Part shown: positions 43,159 through 52,048 of the stretch, one piece after another | How the letters are laid out: each line of letters starts with the position of its first letter | Position numbering within the stretch: the first letter of the stretch is position 1 | NCBI RefSeq assembly: GCF_024171995.1 | Contig: NZ_JAMTCT010000006.1 | Span: 240,566 to 304,565, forward strand | From: Promicromonospora umidemergens | GTDB lineage: Bacteria; Actinomycetota; Actinomycetes; Actinomycetales; Cellulomonadaceae | Reading direction: 5' to 3' | Length of the DNA: 64,000 nucleotides | Position numbers and translations under genes: made by a program | Notes under the pieces: model-generated | Databases searched by the model: none | Told to the model about the DNA's origin: nothing | The model's input: only the letters and a program-made list of their open reading frames with translations

Positions 43159-44586
43159 GTGAGCGAGACTCCCCACGACGTGACGACGGAGCGGGGCACC
43201 GCACGCGGAGGCACGCCGGACGTCCTTGCCCCCGGCCCGTTGCGCGTCGATGTCGCGGTGGTGGGCGCCGGGCTCACCGGCGTCGTGACGGCCCAGCTGC
43301 TCGCGGACGGCGGAGCGAACGTCGTGGTCCTCCACGCGGGCCCCGCGACGACCACCACCACCGCGCGCTCGACCGGCAAGCTCTCGGTGCTGCAGGGCAC
43401 CCGGCTCGCGCACGTCGCGCGGTACGGGGACGACGTCGTGCGGGACTACCTCGCGGCGGGGTTCGCGGGCCTCGGGTGGCTGCGCCGCACCCTCGAGGAC
43501 CTCGACGTGCCCGTCGACAACCGCGACGACCTGACCGTGGCGACCGCGCCCGAACAGGTGACCGACATCGACGCCGTGCTCGCGATCTGCGCGCGCCAGG
43601 GCCTCGCGGGGGTGCGGTGGGAGGACGACCCGCCCTATCCCGTGCGGTCCTACGGGGCCGTGCGGCTGCCTGGCCAGGGCCAGGTCGACCCGCTGCGCAT
43701 GCTCTCTGCGCTCAGCGCCCGCCTGCGGTCCAGCGGCGTACCGGTGCACGACGGCGTCCGGGTCCGGCAGGTGCGCAGGCTCAGCTCGGGCGTCGCGCTG
43801 CGCACGAACCGTGGCACCGTGCTCGCCGACCGCGTGGTGCTGGCCACCGGTACCCCGCCCGGCCGCCTGGGTGGCCTGTTCCTCCGGCTCGAGGCCGGCC
43901 GCAGCCTGCTCACCACCTGGGACGTGCCGGACCCCGGGGCCCTGCCGCCGGGCTTCGCCGAGACCATGTCGATCACGGCGGGGTCGCCCGTGCGCTCGCT
44001 GCGCATGGCCGGCGGCCTGCTCATGGTGGGCGGCGAGGGCTACACCGTCGGCAGGGAGGCGCACCCCGACCGCCGGCTGGCCGCGCTCGACGAGTGGACC
44101 CGTGCCCATCTCCCCGTCGGCGCGCCCCGGCACGCCTGGGCGGCCCAGGACTACAGCAGCGACACCGGCCTGCCGCTCGTCGGCCCCGCGGTACCGGGCG
44201 ACGACCGGGTGCTCGTCGCGACGGGATACGCCAAGTGGGGGCTCACCAACGGCGCCGCCGCCGGGCTGGCACTCGCGGGCCGCCTGCTCGGCGACCCGGT
44301 GGAGTGGGGCCCGACGCTCGAGCCGTGGGCTCGTCCGGCGAGACCGACGACCCGCACCGCTGCCACCTTCGGCGAGCAGACCGCGGGCTGGGCCTGTGCC
44401 ACGACCCGCCCGTCGGGAGGGCGTCCCGGAACGGTGCACGTGTCCCGGATCTGTCCGCACCTCGGCGGCGTCGTGCGGTGGAACGACCAGGAGCAGTCCT
44501 GGGACTGTCCGGTGCACGGCTCACGCTTCGCCGCGGACGGCACCCTGCTCGAAGGCCCGGCAACGGAGGACCTCGCAACACGCTGA
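43159..44586 (+). CDS. FAD-dependent oxidoreductase with C-terminal Rieske domain
   Basis: A 475-residue protein. DVAVVGAGLTGVVTAQLL (about 30-48) is the FAD-binding Rossmann motif of the D-amino-acid-oxidase-like family, with STGKLSVLQG and GYAKWGLTNGAAAGLALAGRLL supporting. Residues about 405-470 form a Rieske [2Fe-2S] domain with complete ligands CPH-x16-CPVH (in ICPHLGG and CPVHGSRF). This is the architecture of Bacillus YhfW-type proteins, whose substrate is unknown. GTG 43159 is preceded by GGAGG at 43148-43152. It ends 127 bases before the carbamoyltransferase gene on the same strand and might be expressed with it. Confidence 0.92.
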   Translation: MSETPHDVTTERGTARGGTPDVLAPGPLRVDVAVVGAGLTGVVTAQLLADGGANVVVLHAGPATTTTTARSTGKLSVLQGTRLAHVARYGDDVVRDYLAAGFAGLGWLRRTLEDLDVPVDNRDDLTVATAPEQVTDIDAVLAICARQGLAGVRWEDDPPYPVRSYGAVRLPGQGQVDPLRMLSALSARLRSSGVPVHDGVRVRQVRRLSSGVALRTNRGTVLADRVVLATGTPPGRLGGLFLRLEAGRSLLTTWDVPDPGALPPGFAETMSITAGSPVRSLRMAGGLLMVGGEGYTVGREAHPDRRLAALDEWTRAHLPVGAPRHAWAAQDYSSDTGLPLVGPAVPGDDRVLVATGYAKWGLTNGAAAGLALAGRLLGDPVEWGPTLEPWARPARPTTRTAATFGEQTAGWACATTRPSGGRPGTVHVSRICPHLGGVVRWNDQEQSWDCPVHGSRFAADGTLLEGPATEDLATR

Positions 44587-44713
44587 CCAGCGCACATACG
44601 GCTCGGGCGCGGACCGGTCCGCCGAGCAGCGGTTCGAGATGCGAGTACCCCTGCAGCCGGAGAACGTAGGGGGACCGGAAGAAGCCCGGTGACGACCCTC
44701 CGTGGAGGTCACT

Positions 44714-46402
44714 GTGCGAGTTCTCGGCGTGAATGCCCTCTTTCATGATCCGTCGGCGGCACTCGTCGTGGACGGTCACGTCCTCGCAGCGGCCGAGGAG
44801 GAACGGTTCAGCCGGCGCAAGCACGGCAAGCGTCCCCTGCCGTTCGCGGCCTGGGAGCTACCGGAACAGTCGATGCGCTGGTGCCTCGAGGTCGGCGGGC
44901 TCGCACCCGAGGACCTGGACGCCGTCGCGTACTCGTTCGACCCGGCGCTCGCCAAGCCGTCCGACGAGATGGGGCTGCCCGACCCGTGGGACTGGCTGCG
45001 GCAGCGATACGCCGAGCGGGCGCCGCAGTTCATCGCCACGGCACTCCCCGGGCTCGACCCCGCCACCGTGCGCTTCGTGCCCCACGAGGTCGCTCACGCC
45101 GCATCGGCGGCACTCGCTTCCCCGTACGGCACGTGCAGCGTCATGTCGCTCGACGGCCGGGGCGAGCGCTCCTCCTACCTCGCGGGCCGGTACACCGACG
45201 GACGGCTTGAGGTGCTCGCGAGCCAGGAGCTGCCGCACTCCCTCGGCCTCGTCTACGAGTCCCTCACCGAGCACCTCGGCTTCCTGCGGTCCAGCGACGA
45301 GTACAAGGTGATGGCGCTCGCGTCGTACGGCAGCCCACGGTTCCTGCCCGAGCTGCGGGAGCTGCTCCGGACCACGCCGGACGGCGGGTTCGTGGCCGAG
45401 GCGCCCGACTGGTCGCGGTGGGCGGCGCCGGCCACGCCGGGCGCCATCCAGGAACCGAGCGGTGCCGGCGGTCTGCCTCCCGACCAGGCGGACCTCGCGG
45501 CGTCGGTCCAGGCGCGGCTGGAGGAGCTGCTCGTCGAGCTCGCCACGACGCTGCACGAGCAGACCGGCGACACCGCGCTGACCCTGGCCGGCGGCACCGC
45601 GCTGAACTGCGTGGCCAACTCACGGCTCTGGCGCGAGACCCCCTTCGAGCACGTCTGGGTCCAGCCCGCGGCAGGGGACTCGGGCACCGCCCTCGGCGCG
45701 GCCCTGCAGCTCACGGCAGAGGCCGGTGTACGGACCGTGCCCATGGCTTCGGCGGCGCTGGGCCGCGGCTGGTCCGATGACGAGCTGGCGGACGCGCTGC
45801 ACACGGCGCGCGTGCCCTTCACGACCCCTGCCGACCTCCCGGAGCAGGTGGCCGACGTGCTGGCCGACGACGGGATGGTGGCCTGGTTCGACGGCCGCTC
45901 CGAGTTCGGGCCGCGGGCCCTTGGCCAGCGCTCGCTGCTGGCGCACCCCGGTACGCGCGCCAACACCGAGCGCCTCAACGTGGTCAAGGGCCGCGAGCAG
46001 TTCCGGCCGGTGGCACCGATGGTGCTCCTCGAGGACGCCCCGGACATCTTCTCCGGCGGCCCGATCCCCAGCCCCTACATGCTGTTCGTCCACGACGTCG
46101 CCGCCGGCTGGCGCGACCGGATCCCTGCGACGGTCCATGTCGACGGCACGGCCCGCATCCAGACGGTGGACGACTCGCAGCCACGGCTCCAGGCGATGCT
46201 CCGGGCGTTCCGGGCCCGCACCGGGCTGCCGGTGGTGGTCAACACCAGCCTCAACACCGCGGGTCGCCCCATGGTGGACAGCCCCCGTGACGCGCTCGAG
46301 CTCTTCGGCTCCGCGCCCGTCGACGTCCTGGTGCTCGGACCGCACCTGGTCCGGCGAGCCGACCTGTTCACGTCCGGGCAACCGTCCGGAGGTGCCTCGT
46401 GA
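44714..46402 (+). CDS. NodU/CmcH-family carbamoyltransferase
   Basis: A 562-residue O-carbamoyltransferase. The N-terminal Kae1-like domain (VLGVNALFHDPSAALV, EEERFSRRKHGK, LDGRGERSSYLAGRY, EYKVMALASYG, LAGGTALNCVANSRLW) makes carbamoyl-adenylate from carbamoyl phosphate and ATP. The C-terminal domain (FDGRSEFGPRALGQRSLLAHP, VNTSLNTAGRPMVDSPRDAL) transfers the carbamoyl group to a hydroxyl. GTG 44714 has GGAGG 6 bases upstream; GTG 44702 is in frame but lacks one. It is first in the coupled heptose cluster, so the acceptor is probably a heptose or heptose-containing glycan. Pseudomonas LPS heptose carries such a carbamoyl group. Acceptor identity is inference. Confidence 0.93.
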   Translation: MRVLGVNALFHDPSAALVVDGHVLAAAEEERFSRRKHGKRPLPFAAWELPEQSMRWCLEVGGLAPEDLDAVAYSFDPALAKPSDEMGLPDPWDWLRQRYAERAPQFIATALPGLDPATVRFVPHEVAHAASAALASPYGTCSVMSLDGRGERSSYLAGRYTDGRLEVLASQELPHSLGLVYESLTEHLGFLRSSDEYKVMALASYGSPRFLPELRELLRTTPDGGFVAEAPDWSRWAAPATPGAIQEPSGAGGLPPDQADLAASVQARLEELLVELATTLHEQTGDTALTLAGGTALNCVANSRLWRETPFEHVWVQPAAGDSGTALGAALQLTAEAGVRTVPMASAALGRGWSDDELADALHTARVPFTTPADLPEQVADVLADDGMVAWFDGRSEFGPRALGQRSLLAHPGTRANTERLNVVKGREQFRPVAPMVLLEDAPDIFSGGPIPSPYMLFVHDVAAGWRDRIPATVHVDGTARIQTVDDSQPRLQAMLRAFRARTGLPVVVNTSLNTAGRPMVDSPRDALELFGSAPVDVLVLGPHLVRRADLFTSGQPSGGAS

Positions 46403-47970
46403 CCTTCTCCTGCTCGATAGTGGTCCCGACCGTTGGCCGCCCGGAGCTGCCGGCCCTGCTCGACTCGCTGCGCACGGCCTGCGCCGTCGGCCCGCAGCCG
46501 TTCGACGTCGTCGTGGTCGACGACCGCCCGTTCCCGGACCGGGGCCGCGGGCGGAACCCGGCCCTCGACCTCGGACCCGACCCGGTCCAGGGCGTGCGTG
46601 TGCTCAGGACCGGCGGGCGCGGCCCCGCCGCCGCCCGCAACGTCGGCTGGCGCAGCGTGCGGACGGAGTGGGTCGCCTTCCTGGACGACGACGTGGTGGT
46701 GCCGGAACGCTGGGCCGCCGCCCTGAAGCAGGACCTGACGATGGCAGGCCCCGACGTCGCCGGTGTGCAGGGCAGGATCGCGGTGCCGCTGCCGGGGCAC
46801 CGGCCCCCGACCGACCTCGAGCGCAACACCGCCGGTCTGGAGACCGCTGCGTGGCCGACTGCCGACATGGCCTACCGCCGGGTTGCACTGCTGGCGGTGC
46901 ACGGCTTCGACGAGCGCTTCGCCCGGGCGTACCGCGAGGACGCGGACCTGGCCCTGCGCGTGCGCAAGGCCGGCTGGGACCTCGAGCAGGGCGTCCGGTT
47001 CGTCGAGCACCCCGTCCGGGCCGCCGGGACCCTGGCGAGCGTGCGCGCCCAGGCCGGCAACGCGGACGACGCGTTGCTGCGCACGCTCCACGGCCCCGAC
47101 TGGCGCAGGCTCACCGGAGCCGGCCGGGGCCGCCTGCCCTGGCACGTGGCGACGGTCGCTGCGGGGCTGACGGCGCTCGGGTCGTGCCTGGCTGCCGTCC
47201 GCCCGGCCGCGCCGAACCCGCGCACGGCGCGCACGGCGCGCACGAGCGCCGTCCTCGCCGGCTCGGCCTGGGCCGGCCTCACCGCGGCGTTCGCCGCGCA
47301 GCGTCTCGCCCCCGGCCCGCGTCCTGGCGACGACGACTACGGCCCCGAGCTGCGCCGCATGGTCCTGACCAGTGTGCTCATCCCCTTCGCCGCCGTAGGC
47401 CGGCGGCTGCTGGGGACCTGGAGGTGGCGACGGGCACTCGGCGGGAACGTGCCGGCCTGGCCCCTGCCGATCCGTGCCGTCCTGTTCGACCGGGACGGCA
47501 CGCTCGTCCACGACGTGCCCTACAACGGTGACCCGGACGCGGTCGAACCGATGCCCGGGGCCCGCAGGCTCCTGGACGGGCTGCGGGCCGACGGCCTGCG
47601 GATCGGCGTGGTCTCCAACCAGTCCGCCATCGGCCGGGGCCTGCTGACGAGTGCACAGGTGGACGCCGTGGACGAGCGGGTCGGCCGGCTGCTGGGCCCG
47701 TTCGACACCTGGCAGCGCTGCCCGCACCGGCCGGAGGACGAGTGCGCGTGCCGCAAGCCTGAGCCGGGTCTCGTGCTGCGGGCTGCGGCAGAGCTCCGCA
47801 TGTTCCCGGCCGAGTGCGTGGTCGTGGGCGATATCGGCTCGGACGTGGGCGCCGCCGTCGCGTCCGGTGCGCGAAGCGTCCTGGTGCCGACCGAGGTGAC
47901 CAGACGCGAGGAGCTGTCAGCGGCCCCCGTCGTGGCCGCCACTCTCGAAGAGGTGGTGACACTGCTATGA
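46399..47970 (+). CDS. Glycosyltransferase family 2 fused to GmhB-type heptose bisphosphate phosphatase
   Basis: A 523-residue fusion. Residues 1-230 are a GT-A transferase (SIVVPTVGRPELPALLDSL, GGRGPAAARNVGW, LDDDVV at 95-100, REDADLALRVRKAGW). Two or three hydrophobic segments (about 248-340) follow, then an HAD-IIIA phosphatase from 358: FDRDGTLV (D364, D366), SNQSAIGRG, a zinc loop with C441, H443, C449 and C451, and GDIGSDVGAA. The phosphatase matches GmhB, which removes the 7-phosphate from heptose-1,7-bisphosphate. GTG 46399 overlaps the carbamoyltransferase stop (GTGA). Putting a biosynthetic phosphatase and a transferase in one chain is unusual. Confidence 0.9.
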   Translation: MTFSCSIVVPTVGRPELPALLDSLRTACAVGPQPFDVVVVDDRPFPDRGRGRNPALDLGPDPVQGVRVLRTGGRGPAAARNVGWRSVRTEWVAFLDDDVVVPERWAAALKQDLTMAGPDVAGVQGRIAVPLPGHRPPTDLERNTAGLETAAWPTADMAYRRVALLAVHGFDERFARAYREDADLALRVRKAGWDLEQGVRFVEHPVRAAGTLASVRAQAGNADDALLRTLHGPDWRRLTGAGRGRLPWHVATVAAGLTALGSCLAAVRPAAPNPRTARTARTSAVLAGSAWAGLTAAFAAQRLAPGPRPGDDDYGPELRRMVLTSVLIPFAAVGRRLLGTWRWRRALGGNVPAWPLPIRAVLFDRDGTLVHDVPYNGDPDAVEPMPGARRLLDGLRADGLRIGVVSNQSAIGRGLLTSAQVDAVDERVGRLLGPFDTWQRCPHRPEDECACRKPEPGLVLRAAAELRMFPAECVVVGDIGSDVGAAVASGARSVLVPTEVTRREELSAAPVVAATLEEVVTLL

Positions 47971-49073
47971 CCCCCACAAAGCACCGTGTCCGTGTTCTCG
48001 CGGTCCGGCTCGACAGCGACGGGGACGTGCTCCTGACCGGCCCCGCCGTGCGCGCGCTGGCCGCGACGTACGACCAGGTGGACCTGTTGGTCTCCGGCAG
48101 CGGCGTGCAGGCGGCGGAGCTGTTGCCCGGCGTGACCGAGGTTCTCCGGTTCGACGCGCCGTGGTCCGGGGCCGAGCCGCCTCCGGTCTCCGCCGAAGCC
48201 GTCCTTGACCTCGTGGCCGGCCTGATCGCCCGCCGCTATCAGCTCGCGGTCGTCTTCACGTCCTTCCATCAGTCGACGCTCCCCATGGCACTGCTGGCCC
48301 GCCTGGCAGGCATCCGCCACATCGCCGGGGTGAGCGAGGACTATCCCGGCTCCCTGCTCGACGTGCGCCATCGCCGCCCACCGGGTCTGCACGAGGTGGA
48401 AGCGGCCCTCGACCTCGCCGACCAGGCGGGTGCCCGGCTGCCGGTGGGCGACGACGGGCTGCTCGCCGTCCGGCGTCCGCTGCCCGCCGTGCCGGAGCGC
48501 GCCGAGCACACGCTGGGGGTCGGTGGCGCCTGGCGACAGCGCTCCGTCGTCGTCCACCCGGGGGCGTCCGTGCCCGCCCGGGCGCCGCTGCCCGAGGACG
48601 CTCGGGCCATGGCCGCGCGCCTGGCGCGCGACGGCTGGGACGTGCTCGTGACCGGCTCCGCCGCGGAACGGGACCTGACCGCGTACGTGGCCGGTGGCCA
48701 TGCCACCGACCTGGGCGGGCGGACCGACCTGGCCGAGCTCGCCGCCGTCCTCGAGTCAGCGGCGTGCGTGGTCGTCGGCAACACCGGTCCAGCTCATCTG
48801 GCCGCGGCCGTGGGTACGCCCGTCGTCAGCCTGTTCGCCCCCGTCGTCCCCGCGGACCGGTGGGTGCCCTACGGGGTGCCCCGGCTGGTGCTGGGCGACC
48901 AGGGCGCGGTGTGCCGCGGCACGCGGGCCCGCACGTGTCCCGTCCCGGGACACCCGTGCCTCTCGTCGGTCACGCCGGACCAGGTGTCCGACGCCGTCGG
49001 GCGGCTCACGCACCTGCCGCCCCGGGCGCCGACCGTCGCCGGGCGGCCCCGCGCCGAAGGGTGGCCGTCATGA
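47967..49073 (+). CDS. Glycosyltransferase family 9 (heptosyltransferase-like) protein 1
   Basis: A 368-residue GT-B enzyme. RVLAVRLDSDGDVLLTGPAVRAL at the N-terminus, VVVHPGASVPAR in the middle and VVGNTGPAHLAAAVGTPVVSLF in the donor-binding C-terminal domain are signatures of GT9, the ADP-heptose:LPS heptosyltransferase family. A late CRGTRARTCPVPGHPC segment holds three cysteines and could bind metal. ATG 47967 overlaps the upstream stop (ATGA). Expected to transfer the heptose made by the neighbouring enzymes; acceptor unknown. Confidence 0.9.
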   Translation: MTPTKHRVRVLAVRLDSDGDVLLTGPAVRALAATYDQVDLLVSGSGVQAAELLPGVTEVLRFDAPWSGAEPPPVSAEAVLDLVAGLIARRYQLAVVFTSFHQSTLPMALLARLAGIRHIAGVSEDYPGSLLDVRHRRPPGLHEVEAALDLADQAGARLPVGDDGLLAVRRPLPAVPERAEHTLGVGGAWRQRSVVVHPGASVPARAPLPEDARAMAARLARDGWDVLVTGSAAERDLTAYVAGGHATDLGGRTDLAELAAVLESAACVVVGNTGPAHLAAAVGTPVVSLFAPVVPADRWVPYGVPRLVLGDQGAVCRGTRARTCPVPGHPCLSSVTPDQVSDAVGRLTHLPPRAPTVAGRPRAEGWPS

Positions 49074-50095
49074 GGATCCTGCTGTGGCACGTCCACGGGT
49101 CGTGGGCCACCGCCTTCGTCCAGGGCGAGCACGAGTACCTGGTCCCGGTGCTGCCCGGACGGCCCGCCGACGGCCGGGGGCGCGCCAGGACGTGGGACTG
49201 GCCGGGCTCGGTACGGGAGCTCGGTCCAGGAGAGCTGCGGCGCGTGCTCGACACGGAGGGCGTGGACGCCGTGCTGCTCCAGCGACCGCACGAGGCAGCG
49301 CTCCTGCACGAGTGGACCGGCCGTCGCGCCGGGTACGACGTGCCCGCCGTCTACCTGGAGCACGACGCGCCCGGCGGCCCCGCCGCCGCCACCCGGCACC
49401 CGCTGGCCGACGTCGGCGTCGTCGCCGACGGGCGGGTCCCGATCGTCCACGTCACCCAGTTCAACGCCCTCATGTGGGACACCGGCCCGGCCCGCACGGC
49501 CGTGATCGAGCACGGCATCCCTGACCCGGGGCACCGCTACACGGGCGAGCGGGAGCGGATCGCGGCGGTCGTGAACGAGCCGGTGCGCCGCTGGCGGGCC
49601 GCAGGGACGGACGTGCTGCTGCACGTGGCGCACGAGGTCCCCGCCGAGGTGTACGGCATGGGGACGGAGCTCTTGGCGGAGCACCTCACCCCCCTCGGCC
49701 CGACGGCGGCAGGGGCCGCTGGGCGCCTGTACGACCTGCCGCAGCCGGAGCTGCACTCCCGGCTCGCGGGCGCCCGCGCCTACCTGCACCCGTACCGGTG
49801 GACGAGTCTCGGGCTCGCCCTCCTGGAGGCCATGGCGCTGGGCCTACCGGTCCTCGCGCTGCCCGTCACGGCCGCCTATGCCGCGGTGCCGCCAGAGGCC
49901 GGGGTGCTCAGTGCCGACCCCGACGAGCTCGCGGCGGTCGCCCGCCGGTGGCTCGCCGACCCGGCGGAGGCCGCCGCGTACGGCAAGGCCGCGCGCGAGC
50001 ACGTCCTGAACCACTACTCCCTCGACGTGTTCCTCAACCGCTGGACCACGCTGCTGACACAGGAGGTGTCCCGTGAAGATCGGCATGATCTCTGA
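49070..50095 (+). CDS. GT-B glycosyltransferase
   Basis: A 341-residue glycosyltransferase. ILLWHVHGSWATAFVQGEHEYLVP opens the protein; VYLEHDAPGG, VIEHGIPDP, GARAYLHPYRWTSLGLALLEAMALGLPVLALPVTAAY carries the GT1/GT4-type donor-site E-x7-E-like region. ATG 49070 overlaps the previous stop (ATGA). Related proteins occur beside heptose genes in actinobacteria as I recall, but donor and acceptor cannot be read from sequence. Its end overlaps the next gene by 23 bases. Confidence 0.85.
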   Translation: MRILLWHVHGSWATAFVQGEHEYLVPVLPGRPADGRGRARTWDWPGSVRELGPGELRRVLDTEGVDAVLLQRPHEAALLHEWTGRRAGYDVPAVYLEHDAPGGPAAATRHPLADVGVVADGRVPIVHVTQFNALMWDTGPARTAVIEHGIPDPGHRYTGERERIAAVVNEPVRRWRAAGTDVLLHVAHEVPAEVYGMGTELLAEHLTPLGPTAAGAAGRLYDLPQPELHSRLAGARAYLHPYRWTSLGLALLEAMALGLPVLALPVTAAYAAVPPEAGVLSADPDELAAVARRWLADPAEAAAYGKAAREHVLNHYSLDVFLNRWTTLLTQEVSREDRHDL

Positions 50096-51371
50096 GCACG
50101 CCAGCCCGCTCGCCACCCTCGGGGAGGCTGACGCCGGTGGGCAGAACGTCCACGTCGCGGCGCTGGCCCGGCGCCTCGCGGCGGACGGCCACACCGTCGA
50201 CGTCTACACGCGGCGGGACGATCCAGCGCTCCCGGAACGGGTGCAGCTGACGGACGGGGTCGACGTGGTGCACGTGGACGCCGGCCCGCCCGAACGCCTG
50301 CCCAAGGACGATCTCCTACGCTGGATGCACCCGTTCGGCGACGACCTCGCGGCGCGCTTCGGCGACCCAGCGGTCCGACCCGACGTGGTGCACGCCCACT
50401 TCTGGATGTCCGGCCTGGCGGCGCTGCGGGCCACCCGCCGGACGGATCGCGGCCCTGAGCCGCCCGTCCCGGTGGTCCAGACCTTCCACGCGCTGGGCTC
50501 GGTCAAGCGCCGGTACCAGGGCGCCGCCGACACCAGCCCCACCGCGCGGATCGCCCTCGAGCAGACCTTGTGCAACGACGTGGACCTGGTGGTCGCCACC
50601 TGCCACGACGAGGTCCGCGAGCTGCAGCTGCTTGGCGCGACGGAGGACCGGGTCCGTGTCGTGCCCTGCGGCGTCGACCTCGGTAGGTTCACGCCGAGCA
50701 CCACCCGCGCGCGAGCCACGGACGACGACGGGCCCGTACGGCTGCTGTCGCTGGGCCGGCTCGTGGAGCGCAAGGACGTCGGAGGAGTGATCGAGGCGCT
50801 CGCCCGGCTCGGCGCGCAGGGCCAGCGGGTGGAGCTGCTGGTCGCCGGCGGGCCACCGCTGGGCGAGCTCGAGCGCGATCCCGAGGTGCGGCGCCTGCGC
50901 GGCCTGGCCGAACGTCTTGGCGTCGGCGACCGGGTCAGGTTTCTCGGCGCCGTGTCGCACGACGTGGTCCCTGACCTGCTCCGCAGCGTCGACGTCGTGG
51001 TCTGCACGCCCTGGTACGAGCCGTTCGGGATAGTGCCGCTGGAGGCCGCGGCGTGCGGGCTGCCGGTGCTCGCCTCCGCGGTCGGCGGCATGCTCGACAC
51101 GGTGGTGCACGACCGCACCGGCCTTCTCGTCCCGCCGCGTGACCCGGCCGCCGTCGCCGACGCGCTGCTGCGGCTGTCGGACCGCCGGTTCCGCCTCCGT
51201 CTCGGTGCCGCCGCCCGGGTGCGCGCCGAGCGCCAGTACGGCTGGGCCGCCGTGGCCCGGCAGACGGCCGAGGCCTATGCCGAGGTCGTCAGCTCCTCGT
51301 CCGCTCGCGCGCCTCTGCCGCAGTGGCCCGTGACGGACGCTCCGCTGGTCTCCGCAGGAGGTACCCGATGA
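50073..51371 (+). CDS. Glycosyltransferase family 4
   Basis: A 432-residue GT4 enzyme. MISEHASPLATLGEADAGGQ at the N-terminus is typical of retaining GT4 enzymes related to sucrose-phosphate synthases and MshA. DVVHAHFWMSGLAAL, VVPCGVDLGRFTP, LSLGRLVERKDVGGVIEAL and CTPWYEPFGIVPLEAAACGLPVLAS complete the pattern (E-x7-E catalytic region). GTG 50073 has AGGAGG 6 bases upstream and overlaps the preceding gene by 23 bases. A Ser/Pro-rich tail ends the protein. Donor unknown. Confidence 0.92.
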   Translation: MKIGMISEHASPLATLGEADAGGQNVHVAALARRLAADGHTVDVYTRRDDPALPERVQLTDGVDVVHVDAGPPERLPKDDLLRWMHPFGDDLAARFGDPAVRPDVVHAHFWMSGLAALRATRRTDRGPEPPVPVVQTFHALGSVKRRYQGAADTSPTARIALEQTLCNDVDLVVATCHDEVRELQLLGATEDRVRVVPCGVDLGRFTPSTTRARATDDDGPVRLLSLGRLVERKDVGGVIEALARLGAQGQRVELLVAGGPPLGELERDPEVRRLRGLAERLGVGDRVRFLGAVSHDVVPDLLRSVDVVVCTPWYEPFGIVPLEAAACGLPVLASAVGGMLDTVVHDRTGLLVPPRDPAAVADALLRLSDRRFRLRLGAAARVRAERQYGWAAVARQTAEAYAEVVSSSSARAPLPQWPVTDAPLVSAGGTR

Positions 51372-52048
51372 GTTCCGAGCCCGTCCGCCCGTCCGACCTC
51401 CAGCCCGAGACCTCCAGCGGCCGGAGCTGGCTGCGCCAGCACCGTGCCGACCTGACGATCGGCCTCGACCACGTGACCGCCAGCCTCGGCCGGATCGAGG
51501 CCTGGGGGCAGGACCTCGCCGACCGGCTGCTGGCCGGCCAACGCCTGCTGGTCGCCGGCAACGGCGGCAGCGCCGCCGAGGCCCAGCACCTGACCGCCGA
51601 GCTGGTCGGCCGGTTCGAGGGTGAGCGCGTGCCGCTCGCGGCGATCGCCCTGCACGCCGAGACCTCCAGCCTCAGCGCGATCGTCAACGACTACGGGCAG
51701 GACGAGATGTTCGCCCGGCAGGTCGCCGCGCACGGCAGGCCCGGCGACGTCCTCCTGTGCCTGTCGACGTCCGGGTCGAGCGCCAACGTGCTCGTCGCGG
51801 CGCGGCGTGCCCATGAGCTCGGGCTCACCACCTGGGCCCTCACGGGGCAGGCACCCAACCCGCTCGCAGCGCTGTGCGACGACGCGCTCACCGTCCCGTC
51901 GGCGTCCACGTCGGCGGTGCAGGAGGTCCACCTCGTCGTCGCGCACACGCTGTGCGCGGTGCTCGACGCCCGGATCGCCGACCGCACGCGTCCCCGCCGA
52001 GCGGGCGCGCAGAAGGCGCCGGCGCAGAAGGCGGGAGCGCGCACATGA
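51368..52048 (+). CDS. gmhA: Sedoheptulose-7-phosphate isomerase (GmhA-like SIS protein)
   Basis: A 226-residue SIS-domain isomerase that converts sedoheptulose-7-phosphate to D-glycero-D-manno-heptose-7-phosphate, the first step to ADP-heptose. LLVAGNGGSAAEAQHLTAELVGRF (phosphate-binding SIS motif), IVNDYGQDEMFARQV, LLCLSTSGSSANVL and VQEVHLVVAHTLC are the GmhA signatures, including the zinc His/Glu positions. ATG 51368 overlaps the upstream stop (ATGA) with AGGAGG ahead. The tail is Lys/Ala-rich. Confidence 0.93.
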   Translation: MSSEPVRPSDLQPETSSGRSWLRQHRADLTIGLDHVTASLGRIEAWGQDLADRLLAGQRLLVAGNGGSAAEAQHLTAELVGRFEGERVPLAAIALHAETSSLSAIVNDYGQDEMFARQVAAHGRPGDVLLCLSTSGSSANVLVAARRAHELGLTTWALTGQAPNPLAALCDDALTVPSASTSAVQEVHLVVAHTLCAVLDARIADRTRPRRAGAQKAPAQKAGART

